This document shows, piece by piece, positions 1-11,733 of a stretch of DNA of 48,768 nucleotides. The position numbers were made by a program, and so were the translations under genes. The stretch is from Jaapia argillacea MUCL 33604 (Eukaryota; Basidiomycota; Agaricomycetes; Jaapiales; Jaapiaceae): assembly GCA_000697665.1 (NCBI GenBank), contig KL197718.1, positions 1,212,012-1,260,779 of the forward strand, in the 5' to 3' direction. How positions within the stretch are numbered: the first letter of the stretch is position 1; each line of letters opens with the position of its first letter. The notes under the pieces were generated by a model. That model did not search any database and was not told the origin of the DNA. It was given only the letters and a program-made list of their open reading frames with translations.

Positions 1-400
1 GGTGCGGGAGACGAGAACGTGATGGGGGATAGACAGATACTCGCATCGAGACGTCATGAGCAGGTAGACCCAGGGAAATTTGAGCCAGTTGATTTCCTCC
101 CGGAGCTACCTATTTTGAGTAGGCAGGGAATCTTAGACTTGACAACAAGATACGGACACTGGGTTTGAGAGATCGAGATTCTCGAGGGAGGGAGGGTGTG
201 ATGAGGAAAACCAGTCTCTCGATGCATCTGAGGTCTCAAAAAGGTTCGTAGAGCTGTATTTACAGAGACAGTGTGCACCAGATACAGTTTGCGAATGTGA
301 AAGCAGGAAACAACGCACGAGATGGACTTGAGATGGACCGAACGTTCTGACAATCCGGTCATCAGATTTACATTGGCAATTTAAGATATCTTGTCACTGG

Positions 401-467
401 CTTATCACTCGCTGGCTGCCGTGATAAGGTCCATGATCAGGGTCTTATCAGGACTTTGCCTGATAAG
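401..467. promoter_or_regulatory. cluster of four GATA-factor-type sites with an inverted repeat
   Basis: CTTATC at 401-406, GATAAG at 423-428, CTTATC at 444-449 and GATAAG at 462-467 lie within 67 bp. The last two form a perfect 9-bp inverted repeat (444-452 and 459-467) with a 6-nt loop. GATAAG is the classical site for fungal GATA factors (nitrogen, iron or light regulators). Which gene is controlled is not clear: the nearest good gene, a P450, starts at 1208. Confidence 0.4.
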
Positions 468-573
468 GCAGTTTCGAAATTTCCGACACGTGCTTAAATC
501 CGATTGAGGCAGCGACCCAAAAGCATCGCCACCTCCTTCGTTTCAACTTTCAAACACTAGCTCGAGTCAAACC

Positions 574-786
574 ATGGAGTTTGACCAGTCACTCTGGCTC
601 ACTGGCATATCCAAGGCTGTTTCGAAACTGCACTCTGCCGTTCACCTCACCATCCCCCAATTGGAACTCCCATCGCTCGTTGCTTTCGTCCGATGTCAAC
701 TAGGACTAAAGTCGGCCTTCTTATTTCTATCCGGCGATGCTCGTCGGTTTCCCAGCTACTGCATATGCCACAGCCCTATAGTCTAA
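574..786 (+). CDS. possible small ORF, 70 aa, unrecognised
   Basis: The ATG at 574 sits in a good context (ACCATGG) and is followed by 70 codons. The frame is moderately hydrophobic and has no domain I can name. No clear intron extends it into the P450 at 1208. The rest of 1-1207 holds no gene that I can support; minus-strand open frames at 54-362 lack any recognisable feature. It may be a short upstream transcript or chance. Confidence 0.2.
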   Translation: MEFDQSLWLTGISKAVSKLHSAVHLTIPQLELPSLVAFVRCQLGLKSAFLFLSGDARRFPSYCICHSPIV

Positions 787-1207
787 CTCGATCTTCACAT
801 CCAAATAATCGGAAACATTGCTGCTAAACTCTCAGCTGCACTCTTGTTATCGTTTCATTTCATTTCGTCGCGCATCTCGAATCTGGCGATGGATCTGAGA
901 CACTAGACACTAGCACACACGAACGCCTTCAAGGGGGCCGGATCGCACTGGTTGTATCAGAAATAACCCGTCCGAGGTTGGTATGACTTAGTCATTCCGA
1001 GCATCCATACACCCCCTCATCGATCATCCCTCAGGCAATGTGATTTCTTTGCTCGGAATAATGAAACGACGTCGTTGAGCCTTTGACTGTGGGGGTTCCG
1101 ACGGAATTCATCACCTGACTCTTATACACCTTGGGTCATTTCATTGCAATGCAGTCCTGATTCATCCCCACTCATCTCTCTCCTGCCCCGTGCCACACCA
1201 CCCAGAG

Positions 1208-3362
1208 ATGTCCTCACACGCGCTGTTAGACGTTATCGTCCTCCTTATCGCCCTCTACTTCTTAAAGGCCCTCTACACCCGTAAAAACCATGCTCCTCTC
1301 CCTCCAAGTCCAAAGGGATTCCCTGTCATTGGAAATATCCTTGACCTCCCTCGAGGCGGCGCTTGGCGTACCTTCACGGAATGGGGCGAAAAATTTGGTA
1401 TGTCTATCCTCCTTCCCTCCTCGCTCTCCTCGCTCGTATTATGCCGTCCGCACCACGCTAAAAACTAACGCAATCATTACTTCCCACATCAGGCTCCGAC
1501 GTAGTCTCCTTTACCAACTTCGGCAAACACACAATAGTCCTCAACACCTCCGCAGCAGCTTTTGCTCTCCTGGACAAAAAATCCTCTATTTACTCTGACC
1601 GTCCTACTTTAATGATGGCAGGTCAACTCTGTCGTTACGATAACGGTCTTCCTTTATCGCGATACCACACGCCGCCAGGGAGGTTTAGGGGAATGAGGAG
1701 GATGTTCAAAGGGTTGTTTGGCACCAAAGAGTTGGCGGAGAAGTTTGTAGGTGTTGAAGAGAGGTGTAATCGGGAGTTTTTGAAGAAGGTTGGCGAGAGT
1801 CCGGAGAGGCTTTTCGAGCATATTCGGTGGTATGTTGTTCCTTCTGCTCGATCCAATTTTCTTTGTGAATACTAATGCTTTGGTTGTTAGGCTTGTGGGG
1901 TCCGTCATTCTCGAAATCACATACGGTTATCAAGTAAAAAGCGAGGATGACCCAATTGTAGAGAAGATAGAAACATCTCTGGAGCAATTCGTCGAGGCTA
2001 CGACTCCCGGAGCCTTTCTCGTTGATATTATCCCATCTCGTAGGTTTCCCTTCTCAATTACTTCCCATTGTAAACTTACCTCATGGCCGATTATAGTGCG
2101 TTTTGTACCAGAATGGTTCCCAGGTGCGGGATGGAAACGCAAAGCGTCGTTATGGGGTAGGACGAGGATGGAGATGTTGAGAATCCCTTTCGAATATGTT
2201 AAAGCTCAAATGGTTTGTGCCTTTTCTACCTTTTGTCTGTTTTCACCCTTGCTGATCGGGGGTTTTCGATAGGCTGCTGGGACGGTGACACCCAGTTTTG
2301 TATCTAATTTATTGGAAGGGAGAGAAGTTGGTGACGAAGAGGAATTTGATATCATGTGTGCGGCTGGTTCGATGCATGGTGGTACGTTCTTCGGGTTTTT
2401 CCTCATTCGGCCTTGATGCTGACCGATCTGCTACAGCTGGGTCTGATACTGTGAGGATCACCACTATCCTCGACAACCTATTATTTACCCCTCCATATTC
2501 TGACAGACAATAGCCTCGATAAATTCTTTCCTCCTCGCAATGACACTACACCCTTCAGTCCAAGCCACCGCCCGCGCCGAGCTTGATCGAGTAGTCGGGC
2601 CTGACCGTTTACCAAACCTTGCGGATAGAAAGGACTTGGTCTATTTGGAAGCGGTAATGAAAGAGGTGACGAGGTTGAATCCTATTGGACCTTTAGGTGA
2701 GTACACCCTTCTTGCTACCTCTCGTTTGGTGTTGTTGGAATTGGAACTTATGTCCATGATGTGATGTAGGTTTACCACATCGGGTAACGGAAGACGATGT
2801 TTATGAGGGGTACTTGATACCTAAAGATTCTGTCGTTTTTGCTAATATCTGGTGAGCCCTTTTTTAGTATTCTCCCCTCGCTTTGATCTTACGTTTTGAT
2901 AGGCAAATGCTCCATGAACCATCGGTCTATCATAACCCACACGAATTCAACCCTTCTCGATTCCTAGGACCTAACCCAGAACGCGATCCTAGTGATTTTT
3001 GTTTCGGATTCGGTCGTCGGTGAGGAAGTCCTCGAACCCTGCTTCCCTTCCGCGTTGGCTCACGAATGTTGGCTTGGGTACAGGATATGTCCGGGTCTCC
3101 ACTTAGCAGACCTTACTATCTACTTGACTTGCGCTACAATACTCTCAGTGTTCGAAATCTCGAAAGTTGTAGACCCGAAAAACGGGGAGGTCATAACGCC
3201 GACTGGCGAGTATACAGGTCGTCTTGTTAAGTATGCCCTCTTTTCATCCCTTGGACTTTCTGTTCGTCTGACCATGGTTATAGCCATCCGAAACCTTTCG
3301 TTTGTGATATCAAACCGAGGTCAACTGCGGCAGAGGGACTGATACGGGCTCTGTGTGCTTAG
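1208..3362 (+). CDS. cytochrome P450 monooxygenase, paralogue A
   Basis: Microsomal P450 that would insert one oxygen atom of O2 into an unknown substrate, using electrons from P450 reductase. Joining 11 exons (1208-1397, 1493-1829, 1891-2039, 2097-2212, 2273-2381, 2437-2450, 2507-2696, 2770-2851, 2903-3019, 3084-3230, 3284-3362) gives 509 aa, normal for the family. An N-terminal membrane anchor is followed by a proline-rich hinge (PPSPKGFPVIGN). The I-helix AGSDT motif is around residues 301-305, the K-helix ExxR is E358/R361, and the haem motif FGFGRRICPG puts the ligand at Cys437. I chose the ATG at 1208 because the frame upstream has only a GTG. It resembles basidiomycete proteins annotated as O-methylsterigmatocystin oxidoreductase-like, a label that says little about substrate. 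Paralogue B lies 1.1 kb downstream in opposite orientation. Confidence 0.95.
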
Positions 3363-3577
3363 TTAAATGCTCCTCTGCCATGGAATAAGCACTCTTGGTT
3401 CATGTACATTATCCTGATTTCCTAGGTAATTAATGACGCTTAAACCCTAACCAGAAAACAAATGACATCACCTCCCGCTCCACCATCATAAGGCAACACT
3501 AATTGCTCGTTGCTTTTCAACCACATCACCCAACTTCATCGTCCTAATTTCCTCCATCTTCGCGGCGTAAAATAACT

Positions 3578-4197
3578 ATGTCATCCATCGGAGAAAGAAT
3601 CAGGTCAGGATTATTTGCCAAATCTCCTATATTTCACCAGCCTGACAAGCGCATCCATGCAGAGGAGCAGCCCAGGTCATCTCAGGCATCGGTGATCAGC
3701 TTCGCGGAGGCGGCATGGACGCCCTCGATTCTACTATCCGCGTATCAGACGCTCAGAATCGTTCAGGAGTTGAAGATAAGGAGTTGTACAACCAAGGGAA
3801 GAAGAATTACGAAGAAGGATGGGCAAGGATGACAGGTCATACTCGAGGAGCCCCAACTTTCAACAAACATTCGCCGAAGGGCGGGATCGCTGCACACGAG
3901 CCGGACGCAGGTCGGCCAGGACCTGCGCCTACGGATCCTAGACCGCCCGTCCCACCTCGAGAACAACCACATTACGGGCATGGAGATAGGAGTGTTGGTG
4001 TTGTTGAAGGAGGCGGAAGAGTCGCTCATCCCGATCGGGATACGAGTGCAGTGTCTGGGACTGAGCCGGATTTCAGTGGAGTTGGCGAGCCTGCTGGTAA
4101 TTCTGGTATCGGGAATACCGAGAACGCGACAGGTGGCGGAGTGAGCTCTGAGGTCCATGAGAGTGGTCCGAAGGATGGGAGTGCGAGTTTCTTCTGA
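3578..4197 (+). CDS. small fungal protein of unknown function, paralogue A (186 aa)
   Basis: Two exons (3578-3603, 3663-4197). The splice is supported by the paralogue at 7471-7984, which has its first intron at the same place. The shared N-terminal core (residues 5-35) has the pattern RI+GA..V..G.GD..RG....D..D, followed by a shared stretch ending K..Y..G......G. The rest (about residues 65-186) is low-complexity, rich in Gly, Pro, Ser and Glu, and probably disordered. No signal peptide or membrane segment is evident. It lies just downstream of P450 A on the same strand (215 bp apart). I recognise this as a recurrent type of fungal hypothetical protein but know no function for it. Confidence 0.8.
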
Positions 4198-4449
4198 GCT
4201 TGAGCGCATATATGGAGATGTGTAGTGTGTTGTAATGACTGAGGCGAATTGTAATATTTTCGATAATTTGACTATGACACGCAAAAAACCCAGATCGAAG
4301 AACGGGTATCAATTCGTCAATACAACAGGATGTCGTACACCGCCATTCTATATACGCGAAGCGTATCTCAGTTTACTGAGCGACAAAGGGGAAAATAACG
4401 GCCCTCACCAGTTCACAGACCCTCTCCCTTTACAACACAAGCTTCTCAC

Positions 4450-6641
4450 TTATACTGTCTCGAACCCACGAACCATAGCCTCAGCTTTCGCAGACCTGGG
4501 CTTGATATCACATTTGAAAGGTTTTGGGTAACTACGGAAGGAGTTGAGAAACCCTCCAGGCAGGAACGAAGAGAAATGCGCTCACTTGACAACCCCGCCT
4601 GTAAACTCTCCACTAGGCACGATCTCCTTCCCATTCTCATCCTTGGCTTTCGTAATATTGAACAAAGTGAGTATATTGGCGCAGGCGAGGTATACTTCTT
4701 GGTCCGCTAAGTGCATTCCTGGACATATCCTATCAAAAATAATGTTCGGTCAGGCTGAATACAATGAAAGGAACACCAGAAGACAGACCGACGACCAAAA
4801 CCAAAACACGAATCTCTTGGATCTCGTTCGGGCTTAGCTTTTGTGAACCTGGAAGGGTCGAATGTGGAGGGGTTGGAATAGACAGATGGGTCATGCAACA
4901 TTTGCCTGAATTGCAACCGACACGGGATACGGTGAGTTGAAAGGCGGGACCATTGAAGTTGTCGGGACAAACCAGATATTGGGGATCACCACTGATCCCT
5001 TTGGTATGTGATACCCTTCGTAAACATCATCCTCCATAACCCGATGGGGTAACCCTGATCACAAAACCTCCTTAGTCGCACCCTTCCAACCAAAACCACA
5101 GCGAAAGAAACCCACCTAAGGGTCCAACAGGCCCCCACCTGAATACTTCCTTCACAAGTGCATCGACGTATGGTAGATTAGTACGATCGGTGAGGTTGGG
5201 GAGTCGCTCTCCACCGAGGAGAGCATCGAGTTCGGATTGGGCGAGGGATTGGGCTGCCGGGTTGAGGTTCATGGCCAGGATGAAGGTGTGGATTGTGGAG
5301 ACGGTCTATGGACGAAGGGCGTCGGAGGTGAGTGACGCGTAGGAAGAGGAAGGAAAGGACAAACTGTATCGGTACCAGCTGGGGTTCGTGGGAGGAAAAC
5401 ATTGTAGTGGATAATAGTCAGACGCGATAGGGCGGATCAACGAAACAGGACGGTTCACCTGCATGCATGTCTGCCGCGGCGCTCTTGACGATAAATTCCC
5501 GATCTGGCGATAATTCTCTTTCTTCTAGTAAGTTGGATACGAATGATGGTGGGGCGGTCCCTGCCGTCTACCATTGGCAACGACGAAAGGAGTGAATTGA
5601 GGACGAGGTAAATTGGCCAACTTCAGGTAAGAGGGAACCAAGAGCTTACCACCCGAGCTTTGGCGTATTCGTAGGGCTTATTCACCATATTTTCGTGGCA
5701 TTGAGCCCAGTAAGTGGCTAATTTTTTCCACCCTGCTCCGGGGAACCACTCAGGTACGTATCTCACTACCAGAATAACGATCAGAATAAACGTAGATGGG
5801 AATGAGAGTAGTACGCACGAGCTGGGATGATATCGACGGCGAATGCCCCAGGCGCAGTCGCTTGTGAGAACTGTTCAACAGCTGTATCAACCAGTTCGAC
5901 GAGTGAGTCATTGCTTTCTTGGATCTTGTAGCCGTATGTCATCTCAAGTACGATCGACCCAATAGTCCTAGTTCAATACGGTCAAGTCAGAATGGCTGAA
6001 TATGAATTGTGATGCAATGTGTCCGGCCTCCTCCCGTCTCCACAAAGAAGGATGAAACTCACCACCGCAGATGTTCGACAACTTTGTCAGGATCATCAAG
6101 CAGCCTCTTCAGGAGCTTCCTCATCTGGCGCTCCGTAACTTCGTAAAACTTCGCCACACCTCCCCTGGTCCCAATAACCCCATGAAACATCCTCCTCAAC
6201 TCCTTGAATCTTGGCGATTGGTAACTTGTTAACGGGCAGCCGGTACCCCATCCAGCTAATTCGCCTCCCATCACGAGTGTTGGACGATCGGAATAAATGG
6301 CGGATCGTTTGTCAAGGAGAGAGGTTGCTATGTCTGTTGTGTTCAGGATTATGGTCGGTTGAGAGAATATTCGCGTTGCAACTATGTCTGAGCCTGCCAG
6401 TGGGGAGGTTGTGTTCGCTGTCTCGTCCTTAACTATGCATCAAAATAGTTAACTCACCGTATTCTTTACCCCACTTTGCAAAGGCGTTCCATGCATGCTC
6501 TTTCGGAATATTTAGTGCGTTGCCAATGATTGGCCAACCTTTCGGGCCAGGTGGTAGGGCCGCTCGAGATTTTCGAAGCCAGAAGACTCTCAGGACAAAA
6601 ATACTGGCCAGCAGCAAGGCAGCTTCGACCAGGCCAGGCAT
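4450..6641 (-). CDS. cytochrome P450 monooxygenase, paralogue B
   Basis: Eleven exons on the minus strand (6458-6641, 6063-6393, 5819-5967, 5650-5765, 5459-5567, 5365-5378, 5116-5305, 4973-5054, 4789-4905, 4586-4729, 4450-4531) give 505 aa. Exons 3 to 9 have exactly the same lengths as in paralogue A, including the 14-nt exon 6 that carries the I-helix A-G-T-D-T motif. Other landmarks are an N-terminal anchor, the hinge [12 protein letters not shown], the K-helix ExxR in KEVFRW, and the haem motif FGFGRRICPG with the ligand at Cys433. The frame is intact, so the enzyme should be functional; the substrate is unknown. The gene is convergent with the small protein gene at 3578-4197. Confidence 0.95.
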
Positions 6642-7470
6642 AACGATGAAAGTGGCGTATGAACAGCGATGGAACCACCTTATGCACGGGCAGAGCCAAG
6701 CTTTTATAAGTCTTCCAGCGGTCTATTCATGTGGAAGGGGAACGTGGATCAGTGTCACTTCTCGAGTGGTGTCGTACAGTGTTCTCTGGGTTTCACGGAG
6801 ATCTTCCCTGGATTCCCCTTGCAAGGACAATTTCGACGGTGGCGGTAATAGCACATTTAGATTAAACTCTCCCAAGCTTGGCAGACGCCACGGTATCAGG
6901 GAACAGAGGAGGCCTCAGAGATAGTTGACCGACAGGTTGGACAAGAGGGCTGGTCAGAATTTGAATTGAGAACATCGATGTGGTTATCGCGACCATATCA
7001 TCTGAAGGGAAAGCAAATGTCAGCCAGGGTCAGCATAGGTCCCTTATGTGGTCCACATGGAACTGCGTACCTAAAAGCTCCGAGTATGGTAGTTACTTCT
7101 CCACAGTTTGTGTGCGAGTACTTACCTACCTACTCTGAAACGAGACGCTTCTTTTAACGTACCACTTCGAAAGCGTCGAACCCATCACTGCTGTAATCCT
7201 GCTCGGTTCCAATCTTATTTTCGTGTTGCGAGAACGAAAGCTTCCCACCATCGCGACAACAAGGTCGCGTGCAAGTGCATATTTGGACAGGCAACTTGGC
7301 GGAAATACTGTTTCCATGGTGCCTGACGAGGCGTTTGTACATGGTTGCGAGGATCGCCCAGGGGTCCCCGTATTAATACATGGATTGTGGTAAAGGACTG
7401 GGAAATATCTATGAGACGAGCACAAGGAACAGACAGGTGTGGAACGCACCTGTCAACTCCGACCTGAATA
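6642..7470. other. gap between P450 B and small protein B; no gene seen
   Basis: Holds the promoter of P450 B and the 3' side of the gene at 7471-7984. Open frames here (for example 7126-7449 minus) show no recognisable residue pattern or splice logic. I see no repeat or RNA gene. Confidence 0.5.
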
Positions 7471-7984
7471 TTACACCATCGTCGTCGATGGGCCATCACC
7501 CTTGAGAGATCCAGTACTCTCCTCGCTTCTACCTCGAGGTCTTTCCTTCAGATCTCCCTCGAAGCTCACCTCTCGACTTCTCCCGCTCACCCTCTGAATG
7601 CCGTTGGCATTCCCAATACCACCCTCGGTTCCCCACTCTTTCGGTGGGAATGATCTCCGTGGTGGGGTTGGTGGCCGCGGTGGATGCGAGTCTCGTGATC
7701 GATCATGTCTCCGTCCTAGCAACATATCCAAACCATCTTTGTATTCTTCTTTCCCGTGTCTTATAATAACTTGGTACGGGTTGTCGTTCCCTGCAGATGC
7801 AGAAGGAGTGACGGTAGTGTCGGCGATATCCAACACAGTTCCACGTATGAGGTCGCCCAAACCGTGGACAACGTGGACAGCACCTCTGTGATTATTGTGC
7901 GAATTCCTGTGAGTAACTGGTAACGGCTACAAGTGTACGTACTCACTTAATACGATCCACAAGTTTATGTGAGGTTGCGGCCAT
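7471..7984 (-). CDS. small fungal protein of unknown function, paralogue B (150 aa)
   Basis: Two exons on the minus strand (7947-7984, 7471-7885) encode 150 aa. After a short leader, the N-terminal core (RIKGAVHVVHGLGDLIRG) matches the core of the protein at 3578-4197, and the intron falls at the equivalent position before the Gly-Ala. The remainder is Arg-, Pro-, Gly- and Ser-rich (RS/RD and PPRPPTPP-like stretches) and probably disordered. It is transcribed toward P450 B, as paralogue A sits beside P450 A, so the two families may have moved together. Function is unknown, and homology rests on the core only. Confidence 0.8.
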
Positions 7985-8578
7985 GATATTGTCGAGTTAA
8001 ACAAGAAATGGGCTGAGTGGCGAAATACGGTTTCTAAATGATGAGTTCGTTCTCTCCTTTATATACGGCGCGGAGCTCTGCGCCGGCTTGGATAAAGTTA
8101 TGGACGTTTGCGTACATTTGGGTGGCTCAGTAATCGAGGCGCCCACGCGATCCGGGTCGTGATTGTCTGGTCGATTCGGCGCGAGAGAGGACAACGTTTG
8201 GGAACACCTGGGCGTAGATGCAGGTGAAAGCCCGAGGCTCCGAAGGCAGCTGTTCTGGCGAAGCAACGAGGATAGAAATCACGGATGCCTGGCGGGCTCA
8301 ATAAGCCCCGTACTGTAAACTGCCATCAATGGATATACAGTCGTTCTGAGTGAGAGTTCAATCCCGAGAGATGCCAGTAAGTGGTGAATATCAGAACCAT
8401 ATCCTGAAATGAACGCTCAGCTAAATGTGCTGGCAGGAGTTGGTGAGCACGGGTTGCGAGACCGGTCCCAGGGCTCCGATTGTATTTGATCCTGCCGAAA
8501 GCGGCGTTTGCGGGACTTCCTTCAGACAACCACTACATCTTCAACCACCATATCAATATATCAACTTTTACCTCAACT
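7985..8578. other. intergenic region between two divergent genes; no gene seen
   Basis: This should hold the promoters of the small protein at 7471-7984 (minus) and the BTB gene at 8579 (plus). TATA-like TTTATATA occurs near 8058-8066, ahead of the minus gene. Nothing else is supported. Confidence 0.4.
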
Positions 8579-9947
8579 ATGAACGATTCCCCGGAAGTTA
8601 CGGGAAGTAATCTCTATACCCCATACTTTGAAGATGGAAACATTGTCATTTCCTCGTTCTCTCAAGACGGTTCACCAAAATTCTTTCGCGTCCATCGCTC
8701 CGTCCTGTCCGTCCACTCTGGTGTCTTCGCACAAATCTTTTCTATCCCTGTCCCTTCCGAGGCCGCTGGAATGGATATGCACGATGGTGTCCCCTTAGTT
8801 CACCTCCCTGATCCTGCAGAAGACATCGGTGGATTATTGAGGGCAACTTACGATCTGTCGTAGGTTTTCAAATGCTCTCCACTTCTCATACGTTGAACAT
8901 TCCGTAGTTCACTCCCAAATCACCATCGTGACCCTAATAAACCCATCCTGATGAAGGGAATACTCGCCTTGGCGACGAAATACGAGTTCGAAATTACTCG
9001 GTCACATATCATCCAATCGATTGAAAGAGATTGGCCTCACGACTTGCAGGGTTGGGATGCTCTTGAGAACGAAGTTAGTCAAGTGGCGCCTCGCGGTTTC
9101 CCCCATATTGCTGCCCCACCAAACTACCCCGAGCCTGCCTCTGCACTTCGCCTCGCTCGAACATTCGGCATCACATCCATCTTGAGCGCCACTTTCTATG
9201 ATCTTTCGCGTATTTCGGCTATCATGGACTGGGACATCTGTCGCAAGAGCGACACTGGAGGATTATGGAAGCGACTGTGCCACCGGGAACGATCAGCTAG
9301 GTGGTCCGCCCTGGACGCCTCCGATTTCATTTGCGTACTGCGCGGGCGCGAGCGCCTTCAGATCATGCACAGAGATATCGTCAGCAGCGTTCTTGACGTT
9401 CCGGTGTTCATGCAGCGGTGTACGGATGCCACAAACCCTGTGTCTCGAGACGCAGGATAAACTCGCGGACGAGCTTGGTCAACGAAATACAAATGACCTG
9501 TTGACATTCCTCAAGGATGAGTTCACGATCGAGCGTATGATGGGTCGTGGGTTGTGCCAGGGTTGTGCCATCGATATACCACGTTCTGCGATGTTGGTGA
9601 GGAAGCTGATTTGGAAGCATCTTGAGGACATTTTTTTGAAAGATGGGTTTGACTGCAACTGGTACGGCGGGATTAAATTTACATCCGTGCGTCATAGCTT
9701 CTATAGAAGCTCTTGTCAGCTGTTAACTTCTCACTTATACAGGTTGATCCAAACTCCGAACACGTTATCGAGTTTCCAATCGTTGTCGATACAAGATGAG
9801 ATTGAGAGGAGTTTTCTCTTCTCACTACTGGGAGTAACTATCCATCACTTATGTATCGACTCTGGACTACAACGAGCGGCTGCGTATGAATCTCATCGTC
9901 CAAACTTACCATTGGTTGCCCTGCTAATCTTCGACTGTGATCCATAA
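8579..9947 (+). pseudogene. BTB/POZ domain protein 1, apparently frameshifted
   Basis: Exon 1 (8579-8859) carries a BTB/POZ domain (PYFEDGNIVI, then FRVHRSVLSVHSGVF, then HDGVPLVHLPDPAEDI). Exon 2 starts at 8908 with the family helix region. The frame then closes at 9460, while the family C-terminus (DKLADEL, then LLTFLKDEF, then GLCQGC) continues in the next frame from about 9450. No GT-AG intron fits between them, so one base seems to have been gained (or two lost) around 9420-9455. The usual stop after the terminal Trp (about 9661) is also missing, and the second frame runs on to 9947. In other fungi such BTB proteins are thought to be adaptors, but the partner is unknown. A sequencing error could mimic the frameshift. 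Confidence 0.65.
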
Positions 9948-10218
9948 ATGCCCGAATCCCTGTATACAGCCGTGGGATCCGCAATAATACCGTGATCGTC
10001 GCTCGGATAGCCAGATGCGACGCGGACGGGATCAAAATTGATTCGCCGAGTTACTGAGTGTGTAATCTACAGGCGGAGCAATCAAACGAAACCTCTAGAA
10101 TACAAGGTCTCCACTTCGAAGACGTACGATACAGAACACACCTTTGCCATTACCTCCCATCCTACCCCTCGGCAAGATAGAGCCATTCGGCCTAATCCCA
10201 GAGAGCTGCCCCAACTGC

Positions 10219-11733
10219 CTAGGTGCAACAGCCCTTATCCTCACATCCACCTCCAGTGCATCGAATCTGACATTTCCTCAGAATCATGGAAGCCATCGCT
10301 CCAGGACCGGGTGGAAGGATGGGCAAATCACCAATACCGTAGGTGGAGGAGACCTCGCTAGCGGTGGTGACCGCTGTAGCGTCGTTGATAAGCTCTGGTT
10401 GGATGGTGACATTATGAATCCCCCAATGGTGCATACACTGGAGGAGAAGAATGTGATTAGAAGAGGCCAGGGTGGATAGTATGGGACTGACGTCGGTGAT
10501 TGAACGAGCAGACTCCATAAAGTGGCGTAAGGAGTCGTTAGAGGTGGCGACATGCATGATCGCAATTCGCTTGGATTGAGCTGAAATGAAGATGAGATCC
10601 AACAAACGAGGAAAAGGAAGCAGTAATATCCCCACTTAGACTCCACACATGCACCTCATGCACCTCCTCAACTCCCTTAACCCTCTCGACATCCTTCACC
10701 ACGCCCTCCACATCAATCTCCTCCGGAGCACCCTCCAACAAAAACCTACCACTGGCTCTCATCAACGGCCATGCAGTGGCGAGGATCATGCAACCCACAA
10801 ACAACGACGCAATTGGGTCGGCGTAGTAGAACTTAGTAAACATAATGACCACAGCGGAGATTATGACAGCGAGGTTGTTTAGTGCGTCGCCTAGGAGGTG
10901 GAGGGCTACACCTAGGAGGCCGAGGTCTCTGTGGCTGTGGGATGAGGGGGAGACGGACGTATGGGCGTGGCCAGCATGCTATTCACATGAGGACAAAAAT
11001 CAGCAGGTGGAGATGAAAGAGGTCAGAAATGACTAACGGGATCGGGTTCTACGAGGACGATTGGTCGAGAGTCGTGACTAGCAATGTCCTCGTCGGGATG
11101 TGAATGTGAATGCGAATGTCCGTGTCCTGCATTCGTTGTGAGCTCCGTGGGTTGACGGATGGTACAGATAGGTAAAGTGAGAAGGGTCGTTCTTACCGAC
11201 AGTGACCGCACTCAGAATGTTCAAGCCCAATCCGATACATCCCACCTAACAATAATAGCGTTAGATGCACAGACCCGTCATGACGAAGAAGCGTCCGATA
11301 TTTCTCACCATTAGGACTAATTTTGGCTGAGTAACATCTTGTGGCCTGATGAATCTCTCGACCGTTTGCAGAAGCATCGACACCCCCAACGCAAGTAAGA
11401 ACACTAAATTCGGATCATTTGAGGCAAAGTCAGAACCGACTCGGAGAAACCTGCAATCCACTCACCTCCGTTGAAGAAAGCGCCCAGCAGCTCTGCCCTC
11501 TGCCATCCAAAGCTGAACCCCTTTGGTGCTTTATCTCTATCACTCTGGACTTTCCTGATAGCTATGAGAGCCACCACAAACCCTATCAAATCTGAGCAAA
11601 CGTGGAACGCGTCCGCCACCAAAGCCAGGCTGTGATTCATGAAACCAATGGCGATTTCAAGGACGAAGAAGGAGCTAGAGATGCATATTACTGCCATGAG
11701 ACGGTGCTCCTTCGATAAATTGAGAGACACCAT
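10219..11733 (-). CDS. cation diffusion facilitator (zinc transporter), paralogue 1
   Basis: CDF transporter of the ZRC1/COT1 (ZnT) type, expected to export Zn2+ (or Co2+) from cytosol into vacuole or another organelle by proton antiport. Seven exons on the minus strand (11466-11733, 11309-11403, 11197-11245, 11038-11126, 10636-10978, 10492-10580, 10219-10437) give 383 aa. The metal site is H44/D48 in TM2 (HVCSD) and H194/D198 in TM5 (HLLGD). A histidine-rich cytosolic loop (HGHSHSHSH, about residues 139-147) precedes TM5. The C-terminus carries the CDF cytosolic domain (EEVHEVHVW) and a Cys-rich tail (CQIRCTGGGCEDKGCC). This is the only one of the three paralogues that keeps the long His repeat. 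Confidence 0.93.

Noticed and set aside
3763-4284. Minus-strand open frame of 173 codons over small protein A
   Set aside because: The plus-strand frame has a spliced core shared with a paralogue, so the minus frame is a shadow.
1208-8000. Secondary-metabolite gene cluster around the P450s
   Set aside because: No polyketide synthase, NRPS, terpene cyclase or prenyltransferase is visible; two P450s alone do not make a cluster.
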